NCBI GenBank assembly: GCA_031383555.1
Contig: JANMZR010000378.1
Span: forward strand, 1-19,332
From: JANMZR01 sp031383555
Lineage (GTDB): Bacteria > Bacteroidota > Bacteroidia > Cytophagales > Spirosomataceae
DNA length: 19,332 nt
Reading direction: 5' to 3'
Program-made: the position numbers and the translations under genes
Notes under the pieces: generated by a model
The model's database searches: none
What the model saw: the letters and a program-made list of their open reading frames with translations, nothing else
Told to the model about the DNA's origin: nothing
Shown here: positions 13,829 through 19,332 of the stretch, piece by piece
Layout of the letters: every line of letters starts with the position of its first letter
Position numbering within the stretch: position 1 is the first letter of the stretch

Positions 13829-14422
13829 ATGGAAAGTATAGAAGGAAGTATATTAAAACGAATATTAAAAACTAGGAAAGGTGACTTAATATTCCCCGAT
13901 GATTTTAATGAATTAGGTTCTTCTGAGGCAATTCGTGTATCACTGCATCGCCTTGAAAAGAAAGAGAAAATAACCAGAGTTGCACAAGGTATTTATGTGC
14001 GGCCCAAAGAAAGTAAATTGATAGGCAAAGTAATGCCAACTACTGAAGAAATAGCTTTAGGGATAGCCAACAGAGATAGAATTAGAATAGTACCAACAGG
14101 AGCTTACGCCATGAATGCATTGGGGTTAAGCACCCAAGTGCCAACAAAAGTGGTTTTTTTAAGTGATGGCTCACCAAGACTGATTAAAATGGGTAGGCGC
14201 ACTATAAAGTTCAAAAAAGCATCACCCAAAAATTTATTAGCTAAAGGAAAAATTAGCAGTTTGGTCATTCAGGCACTTCGGTCAATTGGTACCAATTTAC
14301 AAACTGAAGAAGAAGAAGCAAAAATTTTAAAAATTTTAAAAATGGAAGATCCTAAATTGCTGTCACATGATATTAAACTGGCACCAGTTTGGATTCAAAA
14401 AATAATGAAAAAAGCCCTTTAA
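13829..14422 (+). CDS. abiEi: AbiEi-type antitoxin, DUF6088 family
   Basis: 197 residues. The N-terminal winged helix (about 1-65: SSEAIRVSLHRLEKKEKITR then VAQGIYVRP) is typical of DUF6088/AbiEi antitoxins. The C-terminal domain contains PTGAYAMNALGLSTQVPTKV and FLSDGSPRLIKMGRRTIKF, the pattern of the neutralising domain. Type IV antitoxin: it counteracts the AbiEii toxin without stable binding and represses its own operon through repeated sites, which are visible upstream. The stop is one base before the toxin ATG, so the two genes are coupled. Intact by length and motifs. Confidence 0.85.
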   Translation: MESIEGSILKRILKTRKGDLIFPDDFNELGSSEAIRVSLHRLEKKEKITRVAQGIYVRPKESKLIGKVMPTTEEIALGIANRDRIRIVPTGAYAMNALGLSTQVPTKVVFLSDGSPRLIKMGRRTIKFKKASPKNLLAKGKISSLVIQALRSIGTNLQTEEEEAKILKILKMEDPKLLSHDIKLAPVWIQKIMKKAL

Positions 14423-14423
14423 A

Positions 14424-15449
14424 ATGAGAAAGAAAATTTTTACTCAATTACCTGATTCTGAAAAAATACTTCTTTTCAATCAAATTTCTGGAAAAACCGG
14501 TTTAACACCATTTGCAGTTGAAAAAGATTGGTGGGTAGTACAAACTTTGGCTATTATTTTTGAAATGGAGGTGGCCAAACATTTGGTTTTTAAAGGAGGT
14601 ACCTCGTTAAGTAAAGCTTGGAAACTGATTGACCGCTTTTCAGAAGATGTTGATTTGGCGATTGATAGAGAATTTTTAGGTTTTACAGGCGAGCTTTCGA
14701 AAAGTCAAAGAACTGAATTACGAAAAGCTGCCAGCAATTATATTTCTGGACCATTTTTAGAAGATTTAAAAGCAAAATTTAAAGAAAATGGATTTACTGA
14801 AATAAAGTTAGAAATAGTTGAAGCAAAAGACAGCGACCAAGACCCTAGAATAATAGAAATTTTATACCCAAACTTGATAATAGAACAAGGCTATTTGCTG
14901 CCTAAAGTGTTGGTTGAAATTGGGTGCCGTTCCTTGCGAGAGCCTTTTACAGTAAGGGCCTTTGGCTCATTAATTGACGAATTGTATGGTGAAAGTATGT
15001 TTGCTGAACAACCCATAAAAGTGCCGACAGTAAACCCAGAGCGCACTTTTTTAGAAAAAATATTTCTTTTACATGAAGAATTTCAAAAACCTATTGCAAA
15101 AATTAGAGTAGACAGACTGAGCCGACATTTATATGATGTTTACTATTTATCAAAAACCGAATTTGCCAATAAAGCATTGAATAGCAAAGAGTTGTATGAA
15201 ACAATTGTAAGCCATCGACATAAGTTTACCAAAATTGGTGGCATCGATTATAACTTACACAATCCTAAAAAAATTAACCCCATACCAATAACTGTTATAA
15301 AAGATGCTTGGAAAAGGGATTATAATTTAATGCTTGAGCAAATGATTTATGAGCCAAACCCACCTACTTTTGAAATGGTGATTACTCAATTAGAAATTTT
15401 GAAAAGTAAATTAAGGAATTTGGATTGGGAGTTTGAGCTGGAGTTTTAA
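14424..15449 (+). CDS. abiEii: AbiEii-type nucleotidyltransferase toxin
   Basis: 341 residues, full length for the family. Motif I is FKGGTSLSK (56-64) and motif II RFSEDVDL (71-78) with Asp75 and Asp77 as metal ligands; VEKDWWV (32-38), PERTFLEK (205-212) and SRHLYDVYYL (233-242) are also conserved. The AbiEii/MenT group are DNA polymerase beta-like nucleotidyltransferases; MenT relatives add nucleotides to tRNA 3' ends, others use GTP, and activation by phage causes growth arrest. The substrate here is not known. It starts one base after the antitoxin stop and is followed by a terminator, so the pair is a self-contained module. All catalytic residues are intact. Confidence 0.9.
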   Translation: MRKKIFTQLPDSEKILLFNQISGKTGLTPFAVEKDWWVVQTLAIIFEMEVAKHLVFKGGTSLSKAWKLIDRFSEDVDLAIDREFLGFTGELSKSQRTELRKAASNYISGPFLEDLKAKFKENGFTEIKLEIVEAKDSDQDPRIIEILYPNLIIEQGYLLPKVLVEIGCRSLREPFTVRAFGSLIDELYGESMFAEQPIKVPTVNPERTFLEKIFLLHEEFQKPIAKIRVDRLSRHLYDVYYLSKTEFANKALNSKELYETIVSHRHKFTKIGGIDYNLHNPKKINPIPITVIKDAWKRDYNLMLEQMIYEPNPPTFEMVITQLEILKSKLRNLDWEFELEF

Positions 15450-15508
15450 AAAAACAATATACAGCAATATTTATTTTCAATAAAAGAAGTCATTTTGCAT
15501 CAATAGTA

Positions 15509-15546
15509 CAGCCAACGCTACACATTGACCAGCGTCCCAGCGGCTG
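15509..15546 (+). repeat. Structured, locally GC-rich inverted repeat after abiEii
   Basis: CAGCC (15509-15513) pairs with GGCTG (15542-15546), and inside it ACGCT (15515-15519) pairs with AGCGT (15531-15535), giving a two-part stem with an asymmetric internal loop. It is GC-richer than its surroundings and lies between the toxin stop and the terminator. It could be part of a 3' UTR, a small RNA or an old recombination site. Confidence 0.35.
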
Positions 15547-15564
15547 TCTTATGCTATTAAAATT

Positions 15565-15606
15565 ACCTCCTTTGCCGATCCCTAAAAGCGTATAAGGAGG
15601 TTTTTT
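15565..15606 (+). terminator. Intrinsic terminator of the abiE operon
   Basis: ACCTCCTT and AAGGAGGT form an 8-bp GC-containing stem around a 21-base loop, followed by five more Ts, then CG and another T-run. It lies 116 nt past the AbiEii stop and points rightwards. Confidence 0.75.
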
Positions 15607-15679
15607 CGTTTTTAGGCCTGAATTTGATATTGATTTATCCTAAAAAAACATTTAAACAATATTTTTTCACTACTTTTCA

Positions 15680-15714
15680 TATATTTGTTTAATTAAATAT
15701 TTGAAATTTGTTTA
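15680..15714 (+). promoter_or_regulatory. Promoter region of hsdR with repeats
   Basis: TATATTTG at 15680-15687 matches TAnnTTTG, about 58 nt before the HsdR start. TTTGTTTAA occurs at 15684-15692 and again at 15706-15714, spaced 22 bases, so a regulator may bind here. No good -33 element was seen. Confidence 0.4.
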
Positions 15715-15745
15715 ATCTCTAGCCGTACTTTTCTGAATCACACAA

Positions 15746-18523
15746 ATGACCAATCAAAATCCTGAACAAATAGCTCGAGACCATATAGATAGGCAACTCA
15801 TTGCTTGTGGTTGGGTAATTCAGGATAAATCAAAAATTAATCTTTCAGCTTCCATAGGAATTGCTGTTCGGGAATATCAAACTGATATTGGCCCAGCTGA
15901 TTATGTGCTTTTTGTAGATAAAAAACCGATTGGAATTATTGAGGCAAAAAGAGCTGAGGAAGCCGTTCACTTATCAGTTCATGAAAGCCAAAGTGAGGGA
16001 TATGCTAGTGCAAAGCTAAAATATTTGAACAATGAAAAGCTTCCTTTTGTATATGAAAGTACAGGGGAAGTAACCAGATTTACTGATTTCAGAGACCCAA
16101 AACCAAGGTCAAGACCAATATTTACTTTTCATAGGCCTGAAACATTTCGTGACTTTTTAAGGCAAAACAATTCATTAAGAGGACGGCTTCAAAATATACC
16201 AATTCTTCCTGAAGATGGCCTCCGAGATTGTCAAATTACTGCCATCAACAATTTGGAAGTCTCATTTAAAGATGCCAGGCCAAAAGCTTTGATACAAATG
16301 GCCACTGGGTCAGGTAAAACTTTTACAGCTATTACCTTTATTTACAGACTTTTAAAGTTTGCCAAAGCCAAGCGAATTCTCTTTTTGGTTGATACAAAAA
16401 ACCTTGGAGAGCAAGCTGAGCAAGAGTTCATGAGCTTTTTGCCAAATGACGACAATAGAAAATTCACTGAATTATATGCCGTTTCTCGACTAAAAAGCAG
16501 TTTCATCCCAGAAGATAATCAAATATATATTTCCACTATTCAAAGAATGTACTCTATTTTGAAGGGTACTGAGCTGGACGAAAGTGCAGAAGAAGCCAAT
16601 CCAAATGAGTATTTTACTTCAAAAGAACCCGCTCCAGTTGTCTATTCCGAGAAAGTGCCAGTTGAGTTTTTTGATTTTATAGTGATTGACGAATGCCACC
16701 GAAGCATTTACAACCTTTGGAAGCAGGTACTTGACTATTTTCATGCATTTCAGATTGGCCTTACTGCCACACCTGACAATCGAACTTTTGGCTATTTCAA
16801 TCAAAACTTGGTGAGTGATTATGGTTATGAAAAAGCTGTAATTGATGGGGTGCTCGTGCCTTACAATGTTTTTACCATTGAAACCCAAATAACCAAAGAG
16901 GGAAGCAAAATATTGGTGGGGGAAAAAGTAGATAAAAGAGAGCGATTGACTCGTAGAAAATTTTGGGAGTCGGTTGATGAAGACATTGAATATAGTGGGA
17001 AACAGCTTGATAATGATATCGTAAACAAAAGCCAGATAAGGACAATTATTAGAGCCATTAAGGAAAATATGCCCAATATGTTTCCTGATAGAATTACAAA
17101 TGGTGCTTTTGAAGTACCCAAAACATTAATATTTGCCAAAACCGACTCACATGCCGAAGATATTATTGAAATAGTGAGAGAGGAATTTGCGGAAGAAAAT
17201 AAATTTTGTAAAAAAATTACTTACCGAAGTGTAGAAGATCCGAAAACTGTTCTCGGCCAATTTCGCAATGATTATTATCCTAGAATAGCGGTAACGGTGG
17301 ATATGATAGCTACAGGCACTGATATACGTCCGCTTGAAGTGCTGGTATTTATGCGTGATGTGAAAAGTCGCAGCTATTATGAGCAGATGAAAGGCAGAGG
17401 CACTCGTACCTGTAGTGTGGAAGATTTACGAGCAAAAGGCACACCATCAGCCAAGTTTTCGAAAGACCATTTTGTGATAATCGATGCGATTGGGGTTGAA
17501 AATTCTCAAAAAACTGATAGCCGACCTTTAGAGAAAAAGCCAGGCATGAGCTTGAAGGACATTTTGCAAAATGTGGCGATGGGAAATAGGGAAGAGGAAA
17601 TATTATGCTCCCTAGCCAACCGCTTGATTAGGCTCGATAAGCAAATTAATGAAAAAGAAAAAGCTGGTTTTGCCGAACATGCTGAAAATAAAACGATTAG
17701 CCAAGTAGTACGCCAATTGCTAAATGCATATGATCCCGACACTTTGGCAAACTTGGAAACAGAAGTAAAAACAGAAATGAAAGGCGCTGCACCTGATGAT
17801 ATTCAAAATGAGATTGATACAAGGCATACACAATTGATTGAAAATTCGGTGGCGGTGTTTCATAACCCTGAGCTGAGACAGTATATTATTGATGTTCGTA
17901 AAAAATACGACCAAATAATAGACAATATTAATATCGATACCATTACCAATATTGGATGGGTAAAAGACCAAGAGACGGGTGCCGAGCTTACTATTAGCAA
18001 TTTTAAGGATTGGATTGAAGCTCATAAAGAGGAGATTATAGCACTTCAAATATTTTACGACCAGCCTTATCGGCGCCGGGAGCTTACCTATACAATGGTA
18101 AAAGACCTCTATGAAAAAATAAAAATGGAGCAGCCCTTGCTGGCACCCACGCATGTGTGGCGTGCTTACGAGCAACTGAAACAGGCCAGCGGCTCACCCA
18201 AAAATGAATTGATTGCCTTGGTAAGTTTGATTAGAAAAGTTGCCGGAATTGATGAAAACTTAGTTGGCTATGATAAAACAGTAGACAAGAACTTTCAAGA
18301 ATGGGTATTTAAAAAGCAAGCAGGTACACTTAAATATACCGAAGAACAAATGCAATGGCTACGCATGATAAAAGACTATGTAGCCAGCAGCTTCCATGTA
18401 GAAAAAGACGATTTTGAACTAGACCCATTCAATAAAAATGGTGGATTGGGTAAAATGTGGCAACTTTTTGGCGAAAAAACAGACGAAATTATTAATGAAC
18501 TAAACGAGGTTTTAGCGGCGTAA
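15746..18523 (+). CDS. hsdR: Type I restriction enzyme, HsdR (restriction/translocase) subunit
   Basis: 925 residues. The N-terminal nuclease domain has the PD-(D/E)xK set: PADYVLF with Asp52, then GIIEAKR with Glu66 and Lys68. Superfamily 2 helicase motifs follow in order: ATGSGKT (186-192), DECH (315-318), GLTATP (338-343), TGTDI (523-527) and QMKGRGTRT (547-555). The C-terminal quarter resembles the EcoEI-type R subunit tail that contacts the methylase. With HsdM and HsdS it would translocate and cut unmodified DNA. Neither partner is in the window; they are expected to the right, after an unusual inserted gene. Full length and apparently intact, under its own promoter. Confidence 0.93.
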   Translation: MTNQNPEQIARDHIDRQLIACGWVIQDKSKINLSASIGIAVREYQTDIGPADYVLFVDKKPIGIIEAKRAEEAVHLSVHESQSEGYASAKLKYLNNEKLPFVYESTGEVTRFTDFRDPKPRSRPIFTFHRPETFRDFLRQNNSLRGRLQNIPILPEDGLRDCQITAINNLEVSFKDARPKALIQMATGSGKTFTAITFIYRLLKFAKAKRILFLVDTKNLGEQAEQEFMSFLPNDDNRKFTELYAVSRLKSSFIPEDNQIYISTIQRMYSILKGTELDESAEEANPNEYFTSKEPAPVVYSEKVPVEFFDFIVIDECHRSIYNLWKQVLDYFHAFQIGLTATPDNRTFGYFNQNLVSDYGYEKAVIDGVLVPYNVFTIETQITKEGSKILVGEKVDKRERLTRRKFWESVDEDIEYSGKQLDNDIVNKSQIRTIIRAIKENMPNMFPDRITNGAFEVPKTLIFAKTDSHAEDIIEIVREEFAEENKFCKKITYRSVEDPKTVLGQFRNDYYPRIAVTVDMIATGTDIRPLEVLVFMRDVKSRSYYEQMKGRGTRTCSVEDLRAKGTPSAKFSKDHFVIIDAIGVENSQKTDSRPLEKKPGMSLKDILQNVAMGNREEEILCSLANRLIRLDKQINEKEKAGFAEHAENKTISQVVRQLLNAYDPDTLANLETEVKTEMKGAAPDDIQNEIDTRHTQLIENSVAVFHNPELRQYIIDVRKKYDQIIDNINIDTITNIGWVKDQETGAELTISNFKDWIEAHKEEIIALQIFYDQPYRRRELTYTMVKDLYEKIKMEQPLLAPTHVWRAYEQLKQASGSPKNELIALVSLIRKVAGIDENLVGYDKTVDKNFQEWVFKKQAGTLKYTEEQMQWLRMIKDYVASSFHVEKDDFELDPFNKNGGLGKMWQLFGEKTDEIINELNEVLAA

Positions 18524-18527
18524 AAAT

Positions 18528-19332
18528 ATGAAAGATGTAAATAAAATATTAACAACTCTTAGTTTATCAGCATCAGATACAAGAGAAGATACAATAAAGT
18601 CAATAATTAGAACAACCTTATTGGAAAGTGTTAATCCAATAACTTTAAATGAACTTAAAGAAAATATTGATATTATTTATGAAATTACTTTATATGAGGT
18701 TGAGTTTAATAATATTTTAAAAAAATTAGAAGACGACGGTGAAATAATATTAAGAAATTTAAGGTATTCATTATCACAAGATGAAAAAGTTAAACTTAAT
18801 GAAATTGAAGCTAAACTAAAATCAAGTGAGTTAATCAGATTTCAGAATTTTAAAAATTTCATATTAGAAAAAGCTAAAAATAATGTTAGCGAGTTGGAAA
18901 TTAAATTACTTTGGAAAATTTTAAAAGACTACTTGTATGGATGTTTCTACCAATATGGGTTAAAAGCAATGGATTTTTTACATCCCAATTCTGCTAGTTT
19001 TAATTCTTCAAATGGTTATCAAAATGAAGTGTATAACGAATCATTAAAAAAATTAGTTAAACCAGAATTATCAAGTTTATTTAAAACTGCAGTAGATTTA
19101 TTTCCTGATTATGCAACTAAAGAAGATTTAGATTTTATTGATGAAATTGGGCAGAAAACGTTAGCATTTGCTTCCTTGGGGCTAAGTCCCGAACAAGCCA
19201 GTGAAGAGTTAGATAAAGAACTTATTGATTGGACCCTTTACTTAGATACAAACTTCTTATTTTCAATTCTAGATCTCCATTCAAATGTTGAAAACGAAGC
19301 ATCTAAAGAGCTTTTAAAAATAATTGTATTAA
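18528..19332 (+). CDS. Unknown protein with C-terminal PIN-like motif, cut by window end
   Basis: Open from the ATG at 18528 to the window end (268 codons, no stop). It starts 4 nt after the hsdR stop, so it is in the same operon. The first 80 residues look like a winged-helix region (PITLNELKENIDIIYEITLY, then KKLEDDGEIIL), followed by a charged helical segment. Near the edge the sequence reads DWTLYLDTNFLFSILDLH, which fits the first strand and Asp of a PIN ribonuclease domain (LDTN), then ENEASKELLKI as the next helix. The rest of the PIN active site is beyond the window. The gene is noticeably more AT-rich than hsdR, suggesting a separate origin. I do not recognise the whole-protein family. 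Confidence 0.6.
   Translation, partial: MKDVNKILTTLSLSASDTREDTIKSIIRTTLLESVNPITLNELKENIDIIYEITLYEVEFNNILKKLEDDGEIILRNLRYSLSQDEKVKLNEIEAKLKSSELIRFQNFKNFILEKAKNNVSELEIKLLWKILKDYLYGCFYQYGLKAMDFLHPNSASFNSSNGYQNEVYNESLKKLVKPELSSLFKTAVDLFPDYATKEDLDFIDEIGQKTLAFASLGLSPEQASEELDKELIDWTLYLDTNFLFSILDLHSNVENEASKELLKIIVL

Noticed and set aside
15509..15546. An integron attC site
   Set aside because: No RYYYAAC/GTTRRRY core pair and no integrase or cassette structure nearby.
17720..18175. 151-codon minus-strand ORF inside hsdR
   Set aside because: Antisense shadow of the conserved HsdR C-terminal region with no start context or family features.

Overview
The window looks like a chromosomal segment of an AT-rich member of the Bacteroidota, probably Cytophagales-like. 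The evidence is TAnnTTTG-type promoter boxes in front of several genes, a lipoprotein haloperoxidase, tandem LytS-type kinases with a LytTR regulator, and an IS1380-type transposase whose sequence resembles Bacteroidota copies. No rRNA, CRISPR array or complete mobile element is visible.

Left part (1-4117, minus strand): a catabolic operon for unsaturated uronates from alginate or pectin. It reads SDR reductase, kdgF, an ExuT/ACS-type MFS transporter, an aberrant Nramp-fold transporter, and after a gap the start of a Tat-exported protein cut by the window edge. Two genes are broken as written: kdgF has an in-frame TAA inside a conserved stretch, and the MFS gene has one extra base in a homopolymer.

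Middle left (4151-6791): a graveyard of abortive-infection toxin-antitoxin genes. A short DUF6577-like winged-helix ORF diverges from an AbiEi-AbiEii pair whose toxin is cut after about 89 residues by a decayed, internally deleted IS1380-type element.

Centre (6792-11740): a three-gene signalling operon (canonical LytS-type kinase, degenerate pseudokinase paralogue, LytTR response regulator), divergent from a vanadium-dependent haloperoxidase/PAP2-type lipoprotein.

Most unusual part (11918-13326, minus strand): a DRB0094/Rnl5-type ATP-dependent RNA ligase followed 69 nt downstream, on the same strand, by four tandem tRNA-like genes separated by only 3, 7 and 1 nt. They are atypical. The first has a 25-nt apparent anticodon loop that reads as a Ser(GCU) loop carrying 18 extra nt. 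The second joins a Ser/Leu-style D arm to a GAA anticodon and a short variable loop. The third and fourth fold imperfectly. A remnant of a calcineurin-like phosphoesterase lies on the opposite strand upstream of the ligase. Together these suggest an accessory tRNA repair, decoy or splicing module; that is inference.

Right part (13829-19332, plus strand): an intact AbiEi/AbiEii pair with three operator-like repeats over its promoter, a terminator, a complete type I restriction HsdR subunit, and an AT-rich gene cut by the window end that reaches a PIN-like motif. The nearness of AbiEii nucleotidyltransferases (relatives of the tRNA-modifying MenT toxins) to an RNA ligase and odd tRNAs fits a defence island with tRNA as a theme.
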